Below are positions 38,101-58,021 of a stretch of 64,000 nucleotides of DNA, piece after piece. Each line of letters begins with the position of its first letter. The stretch's first letter is position 1. The position numbers and the translations under genes are program-made. The stretch comes from Thunnus maccoyii (Eukaryota > Chordata > Actinopteri > Scombriformes > Scombridae), in the NCBI RefSeq assembly GCF_910596095.1, contig NC_056540.1, positions 11,835,001-11,899,000 of the forward strand. The letters are read 5' to 3'. A model generated the notes under the pieces. The model did no database searches, was not told the origin of the DNA, and saw only the letters and a list, made by a program, of their open reading frames with translations.

Positions 38101-40420
38101 AAATGTCAGTCTGTTCCTTTGAGGGTATTTTCCACTACACTTTACTAAACTAGACTAGTTCTGATTCTCTGATTTCTACTTCAGTCTTCCCATTGAGTGT
38201 GATGTTATTGAGCAAAAAGCAGACTTTTAGGCCTCCAGTGGTTCCTATTAGGCCCCAATCTAGGGCACTGGCCTAAGTTCAAGGTGCTGACCCTCTTGTG
38301 CCCTTACACACTTAATGCACCCGGTGACTAATTGAGCAAATAATAAATGAAAGCACTGAGTGGTTCTGCAGTCTGTGTCTTTGTCGATTGAGGCAGACGG
38401 GGGCTCGGAGGGGGTGTCGACGGTCAGCTGCTTTCTCAGAGCGATCTTTTTCAACCAGGCGTCCAAAGTCAACATTCCAACCAACCTACAGCCATCAGAA
38501 TGCAGTCTGAGAGTGAAAGCCAGAGGAAATGGAGGGAGATGGAGAGACAATGACAAAATGAGTATCGATGGAGAATGACTTTTTTTCCCCCCCTGAAAAG
38601 CTAAGGTTTCACAGGTTTGGCTTTCCCAGCTCTGGAAGCCCACATGCCTAGAGTTATTCATCTGGGTAGACATCATCAATTACCTCTAATTAACCAGATG
38701 ATGGTCTGGTGAGCAGAAAATGAAGGAGGTGATTAATCACTCAGGGCACCTCCAGGCTTACTGCTCAACCTAAAAAAAGGAGGATGTGAATGAAAAGAGC
38801 TCTTGGATCTTTTGTACTTCTCCTCTGCATGTCCAGAAACAGAACATGTCCAAATCACTGTGGTCCACAAACTGGGGAAAATATAGAGACTCCTCTAAGG
38901 ATTACATTGGCAATATCCATCCACTTGACAGTTCTAATGGACAAAACACACCTTTATTCTCATGCTCGTACAGTACGCACTGTACAGTTGATTCAAGAAA
39001 GGGGTATTACTTTGAGAAACGACAGTCGTGCAGGTTTCTAGTTCCCGTCTTTTTATTAGATGGAGAGAATTTACTGCCTCTGCTGAGGTGTAGCTTTTCT
39101 CCTCTTTTGCTTGCTTGTGTCATGCCTCTTCTGCGGGTGAGTTACTGGCGGTTTCGGCAATGACGTAATTGTGGAAAGGTCCTGGGTGCAGTCAAACTTG
39201 TAATTCAGTGAGGAATTTTTCATCTGGTCAAGGCTGGCCGGGTCTATCTTTATAAATAAAGATGTTAGTCTTCAAAAGAGGAAAACAGAAGAAGAGGAGA
39301 GGACAGAAATAAAATCCTTGAGTAACCTAACTACTTATGCTAGAAAACCCTGATATTCATTTCTAATCCACCTAACATGATCATGGGTCAAATTTCGGTG
39401 CTGTTTACAGTATGGGGTTCTACAAATAAGAACATGCTGAGCATGAAATAATTCTAGTCTGATCCAGGAAAATATTATCCTGACTGGAGGAATCCAGAAT
39501 TTTTCTTCCAGACGGTGTTTTTGGGAATCATTCAAGGTCTGTTCATGAGTCAGTTAAGATTACTGAATAAATCTCCACAGCCATATGCAATTGTGTCATT
39601 TTCAATCACTGTCTCCTCTGTTTATCTAAATTAAATTATGGCCATGACTATGTATATCCAGGTTTGGCTTAGTTAATTTTATTTATTGTTCAATAAAATA
39701 TGAGCAACATGGCAGAAAGTGCAGGTAGTTCACCTCTGCTGTGTGCACTGGAAATCAGCTACCGCTACCATCAGCTGTGCCTGAAGTGGGGGTCTGAGTT
39801 TCAGTGGCACAGACTAACCCCATGAGTGCTTTATTACCTCATCTTCATTGGTGATTTATGGCTCTCGCACAGGCCACTCTTTTGGACTGTTTATATCTGC
39901 CAGAGATAAAAGAAAATCATGGCTTTATTACCCAGACTGAGTGGATCTGTTTACACGGCAGACAGCCTCACTGGAGAGTTGCAACAGGCCTGCACCACAT
40001 ATCTGATCTGCCTTTTTTCAGAGGATATAAACACTCCCATGTGTACAGACTAATTCCGCTCTCTTACTATCTGCTCCTATTGTTGACAAGCAGACATTTC
40101 ATTGTCATGACTCATATCCTGGAGACTGCATTTAGTTTTGCTTGGATTTCTTTAAAATGTTATAGTCTAGATCCATTTGTTATGCTTTCTCGTGCATTAC
40201 TACCCTCAGAAGAATATCATCAGAAGAATTCAAGACTATCTCCTGGAACACATATGCCAGTTTCCTCTGATGTCTACCCAAAGCAGCTCTCCCCAATGCA
40301 ACCACTGTCTAATAAAAACTGTTTCCCTGTAGCTCCATCCTGTGGTGAGAATGAGTACAGCACAATTCATGACAAACAAAAAACTGAAAAAGTCAAGACA
40401 TCAGTTACAGTATCACATTA
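32196..40420. other. gene-poor stretch between the repeat cluster and dctn4
   Basis: No supported coding exon. It contains the 37.5-kb repeat (separate entry), short poly-A/T runs and scattered frames without motifs. The longest frame (39858-40430, 190 codons, +) looks like chance. Confidence 0.5.
37505..37675. repeat. head-to-head fragment pair of the teleost SINE-like repeat
   Basis: It starts with TTAAAGGAATA, has TTAGATGAGAAGATTCACACC, and is followed by GGTATCAATCTTCTCATCTAA running into the CTCGGCAAGAAAGCGAATAA core in the opposite orientation. The two halves form an imperfect inverted repeat of the family also seen at 31998. Confidence 0.6.
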
Positions 40421-40422
40421 TT

Positions 40423-40963
40423 TTTATTAGCCAGTACAGAAGATTAACTGTGTTGTAAGGCTCTGTTTTACTAAGTTTACACACTGAAAACCAAAAATGA
40501 CAGCAGCTTACAATACACACTGACAGAGAAGTCAGTAAATCCTACAAACCAAAAGAATTTGTTTAAATCAGAAGAAAATGATAGTGTCTTAACACATTAA
40601 ACCAATGAACACTTTGTACTTAAAGTAATTTGCAGAGGTTCTTATACACCCTCTCCATAGTGCCAAGAAAGTTACTGTGTGACTTCAGACAATAGTAAAA
40701 CGATCCTCCCTGTCTGGGCGGGTGTCACCGTCACCCCAGAGAACAAGCGTTGTTGAACAGAATACAGTACAGAATCAGTAACTGCGATGACTAACGGTTG
40801 CAATATTCACTATAGCTGAAGCATGCGAGTTAATACGATACTGTTGTCTGCAGAAAAGGAGGGTGACAAGGATACGAAAGCGCAGAAGAGTGTGTGTGCT
40901 GCACAGTTGGGAAATGTATGGATTGTTCTTAGTTATGATTTCCGATTCTGCTCATCTTTTATT
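40423..40963 (-). terminator. dctn4: candidate polyadenylation signals of dctn4
   Basis: AATAAA hexamers on the minus strand lie at 40963-40958 and 40428-40423, about 0.7 and 1.3 kb below the dctn4 stop. Which one is used cannot be told from sequence. Confidence 0.35.
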
Positions 40964-41684
40964 CTCGACAAAGTTTCTTGTGATCTCCTTGCTGTTACAT
41001 TATTGCATACAACCACTCTTATCTTTGAGCACTATTTGCTACATACAGCAAAGGCGAGTATTCCACAAAACAGCTCACACATTTAATGAAACACAATGTA
41101 CTTGTAAGAGTAAGAGTGGAGAGACTGGGAGGTTATAATTGCTTTGCTTCAAAGAAAATACTCTTATGTGATAAATGCTTTTTCACATTCCTGCAACAGC
41201 AAAAGCAGATTTTTTCCTACGAAATAAAACTTATTTTTAAATAAGTTAATAAATGTGTATATACTGGTGGTTGTTTGCAGTTTATGTTAAGTTTGTAATA
41301 ATAGATGGTAAAGTGTTTAAACTGAAGAGGATGATGTGGTGAAATACAGTATATTATCATGATTACAGTACTTTAAAGTACTTCTCATGAAGTCAAGTTG
41401 AACTTGATGCTCTTCTCAGGTAGTTTGTTTTATAAACTGGGCAGCATAGGGAGCTTTATATCATATATTTCACAATGTATCTGATGAGGCAACTTAGTGC
41501 TGAAACAAAAACAACAACAAAACTCCCTCTGGATCAATTGTATGCCAAGTAGATTTCAAATAGTTCTTTCATATTAATAAGCAGAATCAGAAATCATTTT
41601 TAAATTAAACCAATCCTCCAGTTAGCTCAAAGAACCCGACACTAAGATTGTGGGACTGTTTGAGGGTAAACTGAGCATTCATGT

Positions 41685-50213
<8,529 letters not shown>

Positions 50214-50300
50214 CTCTTCACCAGCTCAGCCGAGTCCGAGCCGAGAGCTCTCTGTGTCGGCACCGCTGGAGCTGACGTCACGGATAACGGAGAGCTCAGT
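50214..50300 (-). promoter_or_regulatory. dctn4: dctn4 promoter / 5' UTR region with a CRE site
   Basis: A CpG-richer stretch than its surroundings lies directly upstream of the ATG. It contains a perfect palindromic cAMP-response element TGACGTCA at 50273-50280, about 60 bp from the start codon. No TATA box was seen. The transcription start is not determined. Confidence 0.5.
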
Positions 50301-50413
50301 GTCGACCTCATGTGGTGAGAGTTGAAAATGGGCTCCCTACACGGATGGATGGATGAATAGATGGATTACTATTGGAGGTGACCATCTGATGTAGAAAGAA
50401 AGAGCTCAGTCAA

Positions 50414-50453
50414 AGTTGTGTCCTGATCGTTATTCATTGATCAGGACACAACT
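50414..50453. repeat. 15-bp perfect inverted repeat, 10-nt loop
   Basis: Arms AGTTGTGTCCTGATC and its exact complement at 50439-50453. It borders the repeat-like segment that follows. Confidence 0.9.
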
Positions 50454-50456
50454 CTG

Positions 50457-50870
50457 CAACTCAGACTCTCTTTATTGTCAACCCATCCATATACAAGTAT
50501 ACATTTGGGATAAAATACCATTTCCCAGGAGCCTATGGTGCAACACACAGGTAGACAGTGTAAGACATAAAATACACAACATAGGGATGTAAACTGAACA
50601 AAGCTGTGCATAACATAATAGTGCAAGAGACAAAGACTGTGGTGCAAACAGTATAGACTATAAGACAGGACAGTAGTGAAAAGACAATGTAAACTGTAAA
50701 ACAAGACACTAGTGCAAAAGGGCATTGACTGTAGTGCAAGAAACTCCTCCCCTCTCTGCCGCAACATGGGATTAGGCTGTCGCTTTCCGCCCTGTGCTTT
50801 TGTTTCAATTCGTCCATAGCAGCAGGGTCAACCTCGCCCCTCCTCTTAGCATAGGAGTTCACTCAGTCCC
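50457..50870 (-). mobile_element. probable retroposon 3' fragment
   Basis: On the minus strand it ends in GACAATAAAGAG and is built of degenerate short phrases of the kind 'AGTGCAAGA', 'TAAGACA' and 'AAACTGTA', like 3' tails of fish LINE-derived repeats. A minus frame near 50862-50740 (MNSYAKRRGEVDPAAMDELK) is not recognised. Family and limits are uncertain. Confidence 0.35.
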
Positions 50871-52660
50871 TCAATAAAAGTTGCTCCCAGCAGCTTTATG
50901 AATACATTTTATGGGGAAACTCTTTGATAGGAACTTTAATTTCCATTTAGGAGGACCCATAATTGTAAAATAAGACAATTTGTGAAGACGGCCCCTACAG
51001 ACCTGCCCTCAAACCTCTCTTAAACCACATCCGCAGTAAGTTTAAGCTAAACCTCTGACACAATGGTCTCCTGTGGCATTTAAGTGATTTCTGTAGGACA
51101 CAGCAACTGGGTTCAGATGGTTCGGTTTACGCCTCAGCTTCTGAGGACACAGCAATAGAGTTTAAAAGACCATGTAATTTTGTTCCAGACAGCACAAGTT
51201 TAAACCTGTCCTAAACTGCAGCTACTGACATAACAACAGCTCCACAAACTCTGATGATGAAATATTGTTTGATAGTAGAATAGGTCAACTTTGAGAAAAT
51301 ATAACAGGAATCACAGGTTTTCTTCTCTATGAGTATAGTGTCCCATAGTATTTTGAATAACATTGAAGTGCAGTGCAGTTTTCAACCTTATTATGTTTGT
51401 GCCCTGAGGCCATTGTCTCATGATCCAGCTGTACCCACACCAGAATAGTTTTGCATGTAAATAAACCTGCATTGTCTTTTTAAGTTTGTGCTGAGCAAGT
51501 AAATGAAAAAGGCCTAAAGTTTCATTTGAATATCAGTCTTACAGTTCTGTACCTGCATGTCATTAAAATCACCATGGTTGCTGTAATAGTTATCAAAGAG
51601 TTTTTTTTAAATATTGACCATTTGTGTAGCATCTCAAGGATCTGTCTATGTGCTGTTCAACTTGATGGTCATCACTTTTATTTGAGGGCATGTTTTCCCT
51701 TTAAGTTGAGACAAATTCACAAAATAAAATTGAACTGTGCAATATTACAGAAATAACAGGTGGATTTTCTCTTTTTCACAGGGTGCATTTATGCATGCAA
51801 ACCAGTCCCTGACAGGTAAATATCAGTCATACCATTATAAAACTAGTATTACGTCTCAGTATTAAATAAGATCAGTTGAGGAAGTTCATATAAAACTACA
51901 TGTTCAAGCTGAGCACATGCACTGGCAATGTGTGAGTCAGAGGAATAAAATACAGAGTAATAACTGACCAAATTCAGACTCTTCATTCAAACATTTAAAC
52001 ATCTTTTGCTTTCTTGCACTTCTTTTTCTTGAGTCTTATCTTTTTTTGTCTTAAATTTTGCTGCATTATTGCTTTGCCATTTTCATGTTGCCGTGGTGCT
52101 TAATTTTCGTGGGATAACACACATCTGATGTGAACACTGTGTAAAACATTAGTCACAATCAACATTGCTGAGAAACAGTCCTGGGAAGAGGCCTGTCAGC
52201 CACCCACAGGGCATTTAGCCAAGTACCAGCTCACCATGGCAACAGCTGATCCGGGAGAGGGGAAATGATCCATGAATAAAAATTAAACCAACAGTATTTC
52301 TCATCTGTTCAGCAAAGGTGACGCTTACCATCTTGTACCCGTCAAGATTCAGCGAGGACCGGCTTGTCACTCCAAGTAGAACCTTTTATTCATTACTTTT
52401 TCCATGTATTTTTTTTCCCTCAACAATCTCAATGAATGCTGTTTATGAATGTTCACAGTAGGTTAAGCACCTGGCATGCTCAGAATGAAAGACAAGAACA
52501 GAAACCAACTGTGCTTGTTTTATTTTTGGCAGATTGTCAGAATTAGGGAATTTTAAGGGGGGACATTATTTAGTTATTCATAATAAACAAGAAACAGTGA
52601 TATCAATTTGCCCCATAAAGAGCACTGGTTCCTCATTATGTTATTACTATCTGTCTTTTC
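50871..52660. other. dctn4-gpx3 intergenic stretch
   Basis: AT-rich, no coding exon recognised. The human neighbour SMIM3 was not seen here. Confidence 0.5.
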
Positions 52661-52689
52661 TACCTAAGCACTCTGATCTATACTGCATT

Positions 52690-52894
52690 TATTTATTTAT
52701 ATATTTATTCATTCATGCATCTTTTTATTTAGGCCTGTCATTGCTTGCGCAGTTTGCGTCAGCAGAGGGCGTTATCTCAGCCAGCTGTGGCACCCCTCCA
52801 CCCCTCCTCCTACCAGCAGAGGAGTTTATTTATCCTGAGGGAGAAGCGGACATACATTCACAGCGAGCAGACAACGCGTCTGTGGAAGGTCGAC
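52690..52894 (+). promoter_or_regulatory. gpx3: candidate gpx3 core promoter and 5' UTR
   Basis: A TATA-like run (TTATATATTTATT) at 52698-52710 lies about 190 bp before the gpx3 ATG. A TSS near 52730 would give a 5' UTR of about 165 nt. Supported only by base composition and position. Confidence 0.35.
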
Positions 52895-52969
52895 ATGATG
52901 TTGATCCTCCTGCCTGTGCTGCTGCTCAGCCTGCTGCGACCCTGCACCGCTGGATTCCCGCTCACCCAG
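52895..52969 (+). CDS. gpx3: gpx3 exon 1 (signal peptide)
   Basis: 25 codons, [20 protein letters not shown] then FPLTQ, donor CAG|GTACCT. Two adjacent ATGs; the first is chosen. Confidence 0.92.
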
Positions 52970-52991
52970 GTACCTGTTGCTCTCTCTCTCT

Positions 52992-53071
<80 letters not shown>

Positions 53072-56000
53072 TGTCCTATATGTTGTCAATTTTGCGGATA
53101 TTACATAGACTTGCATTAATTTCCTGGTGACTACGAATCCTAACCCTAACCTTAACTCTAACCTTAACCACTGACTCAAAAATCAGCATTTTACCAATTG
53201 GGGACACAGCTTTTGTCCCCAAGACAGATCAGACAGACAACCTTAAATTGCATGACATCAGGTATTATTGTAATAATGCCAGTTCACATCTGTGCTGTAT
53301 TAAGCTTAATTAAGATGTAGCAGAATACATGTCATGGTTGTTTGACAATGATTGTAATTATCAAGAGTCGTAACTAACCTATGTGCATGTTTTGCTGTCT
53401 ATTTTAGTCATAATTTAACTTGTATGTTAAGAGGGTTGACAAACTAATGTATGACTGAACTTGACAAAAGAGCTAAATCACAATAACATAGCTGCAAAGG
53501 TGGGTGCATGCCAATTGGCAGCATCAATTCATGTTTGGCATGTTGTTAGGACTTTCGAGAATGTTCCTCTCCACAGATGAAATCATTTAGCTGTTTCTTT
53601 GCCCAATTAAAGCACCTGAAATTTTGGACACCAAGGATATGTGCTTGCCAGACCTCTTTTTATGGCTTATAAGTGCTGATAATAATTAGTAACCAGACTA
53701 ATGGTCTCTCACCAGCTGGATTTGATGAGGCTTGTGCAGATAAAATTATATAGACACCTTATTTTAACTTTATGATAGTCACAACAAATAGCTTTTTGTT
53801 GTAGTGTTTGTCATTGTAATTAAGTTTTTTCAATTTCATTTCGAACATGTAAAAATAAAAAAACAGATAATAACAAAACAAGAATAACAATAAAATGAAA
53901 TAAACAATAAGCCTATACAACAACTCAATAAACAAATTCTCATAAACAACACAAATTAAATATTACATGTTGGAAATGGAGTAGGAAGAGGTATACACTT
54001 ATTTATACCTATCCCTTTCTCAACTACTCATCCATAAACTCATATATACGATTTATAAACAACTATCCCAATTCTATGTATCCACCATAATAAAACTTAA
54101 ACAGTTAACACAACCCTTCCTCATCCATATACCTCTTAAAAATGTTATATTAATATTAATCTTCTTGAACTGATTTATGTTTGTACTTTGTTTTAGCTTC
54201 ACATCCAGATCAATGGATCTGGACTGAAAGACTGAAATACACATACTCTTCATAGTGGCACAAACACAGAGTTTCTTTGAATCAGAATTTCCTCTTTAAT
54301 TATAACCCCCCTCTCTGTTGGAGAACCTATTTTGCATATTACCTGATAGTAGATTATTTCTTGCTTCATAAATTATTTTTACTATACTATATCCATGAAC
54401 TTCAATGTATATGACCATAAAAACAGCATGTTGCTGTGTTCGCTATATCCTCCATTGTTTACTATCCTTATGACTCTTTTTTGTATTATGCACAATGGCT
54501 GTAGGGTGCTTTTGTAGGTGTTACCCCATACCCCCACACAGTTACATCAGAGGTTAAATCCTTTGCCATGTGGTGTTGACATTATGTAAACTTTCATGGT
54601 CTCACAAATAAAGGAGACCATCAACCACAACAAAAAGTTAGTACATTTATGTATGATTGAAACTTTTTGCTTATCTTGTAATAAGGTATATCAGCTACAA
54701 TTAATGCTACAATTGACAAATTTTGACCTTGAACACCTAGTGGTTTACACACTTTTACAAGCATGGATGACTCTGACAGTTTCTCTTTTCTATACATACA
54801 GTACCCATCACTCAGGATCACGTCTGTTATACATATGTAGAGTCAATTGTGTAAAATACCATGTGTCAATATTTGAATTGTAATGTATAGTACAGAGGGA
54901 TATTATTTCAAGGTGGGTACAAATCAACTCAGTTCCAGCTCAGCCTGCAGTTTTTAATCTATTCAAGTGCCTCCGCCTCTTTGAGAGCAATGTTCTCCTC
55001 GTCTGTTGACACTGGGCTTGTGTTTTGTAATGGGGCAGATGTCATTTGGCTGGCATACATAACAACAACAACAAGAGAGGTATGAGCGGGAAGAAAGGTG
55101 AAAGTGTTGCAGCTCTCCCCAGTGGGTCTTGTTTATTTAGTTAAGGCCCTAGAATCCATTTGCTGCTGTGCATACGTTGATGTTTGCACAGGAACCAGGA
55201 CAGAGGGCCTTGCCAACATTTTTCAGCTCATTACAACAACAGTTCTTTAAAAAATGACGTGTTTTCAGAGAAACAGGTGTTAATGAGCATTTATTGTATT
55301 TCCTCACATTAAATATATTTGGGACACAATTTAGAAGTCATTATATTATATACATATGTCATAGTACTCATTAACTAGAGACACAAGACTATGAACAGGC
55401 AGTCTGTTATTGTATTATTCATGATTTACATAAGGGATGACTAGTTCTGGGCACATTTACTCATACACAATTTGTAGGTGTCTCTTGTTTGTCAAAGAGA
55501 AATAGAGGGTTTTTTATTTTTCAATGCCAAGAAAATTACTCAACAAAAATCATTAAAATGAGTGGGTGTCTGACATGTTAAAAAACACAGCACCCATAAT
55601 CAAATATTAGTTTAGTAAGAAAGTGAGAAGAGTGCAAATCCAATGTCAAGGCCTAGCTTTTGGTGAGAAAATGTGAATCATTTGTTTGTCTGCATACGTA
55701 AGCATAATTTATGAGCCAAATACTATACTGAATAAGTGCTGTGTGACTGTGTTGTCTGTTAGGCAGCTGAAAAAAATATACATTGCATTGACCTGTGTCT
55801 GTACCCCCAGCACTGTGACGCTTCCGTAGATGGCACCATACACAAGTATAATGCAAAGACCCTAAACGGGAGTAACACTGTAAACTTCAGTGACTACATC
55901 GGAAAGAGTGTCCTCTTCGTCAATACAGCTACATACTGAGGACTCACCCTACAGTATGTGGGTAAGAAACAGCACCACAGGCGCCATTATTTTGTGTAAC

Positions 56001-57578
56001 AATGCAAAAAAACCAAAATATTTTATCTTTCTATTCTATTACCAGAACTGAATGCACTACACGACGAGATGAAACCATTTGGACTTACTGTTCTTGGCTT
56101 TCCATGCAACCAGTTTGGGAAACAGGAACCAGGGCAGAGACATGAAATTCTGCCAGGTTTAAAGTGAGAAAACTCTCTATTTCATTGCAAGCCTCAATTA
56201 GGTCAGAGCTACTGTACATATAATTTGCTGTCAGGTGAAAATCTTGTTTCTCCTAAATTTCAGCTTTTTGGGAACTTGAAAGTGTCTTCTATTGGATTTT
56301 TTTCAACCTGTAGAATATGTGGAAATATGAGAATCCCCTAAATTTCAGTCACAATGATCTCACTAGACAGTATATATTGTAATATATATCTGCATAGCAG
56401 GATGTAGAGAAGAATTTGCAATAATGGTAAATCCTTTGTCAATCAACAAAACTTCATTTAATCAGGCAGTTTCTCGTAGTGGCCTCACACACACGTTGAA
56501 TTTATGTCATCTTATATCTATAGCAAAGTCTTCGCAGTAGATTGTGTCCTTTTGCTCTGCTTGGAGTGAATCCAGGGCAGCTGCCAAGTCGCAGCTCATG
56601 AAGCATCGGCTGCACAAAGTGCTTAGAGGCATGTCCACTGATAAGCATTCTCTCTCTGGATTCCAGACATGTCAGACCAGGCAATGGATTTGTCCCAAAC
56701 TTCCTGCTGTTTGAGAAAGGTGATGTGAATGGAAAAAATGAGCAAGAGGTTTTCACTTTCCTTAAGGTAAGTTTTCCCTTTCAAGATATGGACAGCTTGC
56801 GGATATGATACATCAGAGGTAGTCTGTTTATAGTAGTTAAAATCAAAAAAGTGCATTACGATCGCCATTTTCCAGCTGTGTACGAACTCTTTAAACAAAA
56901 GTATATCTCAACGTTTGTCACTCAAGGCTGGGTGCTGTAAAAAAAAATCTATGTTCTCTTTTATAATCTGACCTGCTGATAAGTTCTGGGCCGTTCTTGT
57001 TTACTTAATATTGCACAGATGTGCTCCCTCCCAGCACAGAAGGACAGCCAAACACCAACACCTTGAAGTGTTTCCAAATATAACTTTGATTAATAGCTCT
57101 CTGATTTTTCAATATTTTGAGCCACTGAAAAAACTTCTCACTAGGTTTGCTGGCTATATTTGATGAAGAATTATGTAGAACATTTTACCTTCATGTAAAT
57201 GATTAATTTACTCAACAAAATGGTTTTATTGCAAATAAAAGCTGGTCTTGTGCCCATATAGATCTGTCGGGTGGACGTTATTCACTTGACTGTGCACAGA
57301 ATTCGTTGCTCTCTCATATATCTTGTTTTGTTTTTATATTTTTTTTGTTCATGCAGAAATCCTGCCCTCCGGTTGGAGACAGCTTCAATAACCCCAGCGA
57401 TAGATTGTTCTGGGAGCCTCTTAAGCTCAACGACATCAAGTGGAACTTTGAAAAGTTCCTGGTGGGGCCTGACGGGAAGCCATTGATGAGGTGGCACCCA
57501 AGCGTCAGTGTCTCAGTAGTCCGAGCTGATATTCGCAAACACCTGCTCCAAATGTTCACACAGCAGGTTTTTAATTAG
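52895..57578 (+). CDS. gpx3: glutathione peroxidase 3, secreted selenoprotein (5 exons)
   Basis: Plasma-type enzyme that reduces H2O2 and hydroperoxides with glutathione or other thiols. Exons: 52895-52969, 55811-55961, 56046-56163, 56667-56766, 57357-57578; total 666 bp, 221 aa (human 226). All junctions are GT-AG and in phase. A signal peptide ([19 protein letters not shown]) opens the protein. The catalytic selenocysteine is an in-frame TGA at 55937-55939 (residue 68) in FVNTATY-U-GLTLQYV. The rest of the active site is present: Gln in [13 protein letters not shown], Trp and Asn in [28 protein letters not shown] and the signal peptide fit GPX3. Nothing is broken. The TGA is not a nonsense mutation, as the SECIS shows. 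Confidence 0.96.
52993..53067. repeat. (CA)n microsatellite in gpx3 intron 1
   Basis: About 37 CA units beginning 24 nt after the exon 1 donor, preceded by a CT run. Confidence 0.95.
53068..53225. repeat. teleost repeat with degenerate CCCTAA motif
   Basis: After the CA tract comes 'GACTTGCATTAATTTCCTGG', then degenerate (C)CTAACC units at 53139-53168 and two 'GGGGACA/TGTCCCC' phrases. I recall this CA-linked arrangement from many fish introns. It is not a true telomeric array. Confidence 0.5.
53817..54560 (-). mobile_element. LINE 3' fragment in gpx3 intron 1
   Basis: A minus-strand frame at 54540-54385 reads [20 protein letters not shown], then [17 protein letters not shown] and MLF, the C-terminal end of a non-LTR reverse transcriptase. 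It ends in a stop. A long AT-rich 3' part follows, including 'TTGGAAATGGAGTAGGAAGA' on the + strand, a phrase I recall from abundant fish LINE tails. 5'-truncated and inactive. Confidence 0.75.
55811..55961 (+). CDS. gpx3: gpx3 exon 2 (selenocysteine exon)
   Basis: Acceptor TACCCCCAG. Encodes [16 protein letters not shown] to FVNTATY-U-GLTLQYV, ending in phase 1 at GTGG|GTAAGA. An alternative in-frame acceptor 48 bp upstream is possible (see findings). Confidence 0.95.
55937..55939 (+). other. gpx3: in-frame TGA decoded as selenocysteine
   Basis: The TGA sits exactly at the catalytic position of the GPX family. The frame continues with conserved sequence on both sides. Confidence 0.95.
56046..56163 (+). 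CDS. gpx3: gpx3 exon 3
   Basis: Encodes [14 protein letters not shown], then [13 protein letters not shown] and HEILPGL. Donor TTTAAA|GTGAGA, phase 2. Confidence 0.95.
56667..56766 (+). CDS. gpx3: gpx3 exon 4
   Basis: Encodes [20 protein letters not shown], then [13 protein letters not shown]. Donor AAG|GTAAGT. Its 3' part is the source of the copy at 60553. Confidence 0.95.
57357..57578 (+). CDS. gpx3: gpx3 exon 5
   Basis: Acceptor TTCATGCAG. Encodes [20 protein letters not shown], then [18 protein letters not shown], to TAG at 57576-57578. Confidence 0.95.
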   Translation, partial: KSCPPVGDSFNNPSDRLFWEPLKLNDIKWNFEKFLVGPDGKPLMRWHPSVSVSVVRADIRKHLLQMFTQQVFN

Positions 57579-57671
57579 ATCTGTGTAATGAAATTAACAA
57601 GATAGCTTAAGTAGAATACAAGGGAATTGGTGTTAGAGTAATGTAACAGTTTCTGATGCATGAAGATGGCA

Positions 57672-57735
57672 TGTTGAATGAAGAGGAGGCTTGAAAACAG
57701 AAACTCTGTGGTGCCTCTTCAGAGTCTGGGATTCA
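57672..57735 (+). promoter_or_regulatory. gpx3: candidate SECIS element, type 2
   Basis: In the gpx3 3' UTR, ATGA at 57678-57681 faces AGAG at 57721-57724, allowing the tandem G.A pairs of the SECIS core. A 12-nt strand (AGAGGAGGCTTG) pairs mostly with GTGCCTCTTC. The unpaired AAAA follows at 57694-57697. A small CAGA-AAC-TCTG hairpin above it makes a type-2 fold. It lies 100 nt after the stop. Helix I below the core is not obvious by eye. Confidence 0.72.
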
Positions 57736-57841
57736 GGGCAGCTCTTCAGTGCATTCAGGCCGCCCTACACTCCCACAGCATCATGTCATCTTCTCAACAC
57801 AGGACCTGCTAGCAATTACATCCTAAATGTCAATTACTTCC

Positions 57842-57847
57842 AATAAA
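57842..57847 (+). terminator. gpx3: gpx3 polyadenylation signal
   Basis: AATAAA 264 nt after the gpx3 stop, downstream of the SECIS. Confidence 0.6.
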
Positions 57848-58015
57848 TCATGAGAACACACTCCTGCGCACTCCTTTCTTTACCGGAAACTGTTATACTG
57901 TGTGTCGTGCCACGGGGAGGTGATGATGTGGCCCCTTGACATTTCTGTCTTACAAGAAAAATGCACAAAGAATATGAATAACCAGGGTAAGATGCTACTA
58001 GACATTTAGAATAGA

Positions 58016-58021
58016 TTTATT
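58016..58021 (-). terminator. tnip1: candidate tnip1 polyadenylation signal
   Basis: AATAAA on the minus strand, 1.6 kb below the tnip1 stop. It leaves only about 150 bp between the two convergent genes. Unconfirmed. Confidence 0.35.

Noticed and set aside
39858..40430. 190-codon + strand open frame
   Set aside because: No domain, no splice context and hydrophobic runs without pattern. It overlaps the probable dctn4 3' UTR end and looks like chance.
50441..50862. overlapping minus-strand ORFs upstream of dctn4
   Set aside because: They fall in low-complexity repeat-like sequence with no family match.
53139..53168. interstitial telomere array
   Set aside because: Only a few degenerate CTAACC units, in the context of a dispersed fish repeat linked to the CA tract.
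55937..55939. TGA as a disabling stop in gpx3
   Set aside because: It is at the catalytic Sec position, with conserved coding on both sides and a SECIS-like fold in the 3' UTR.
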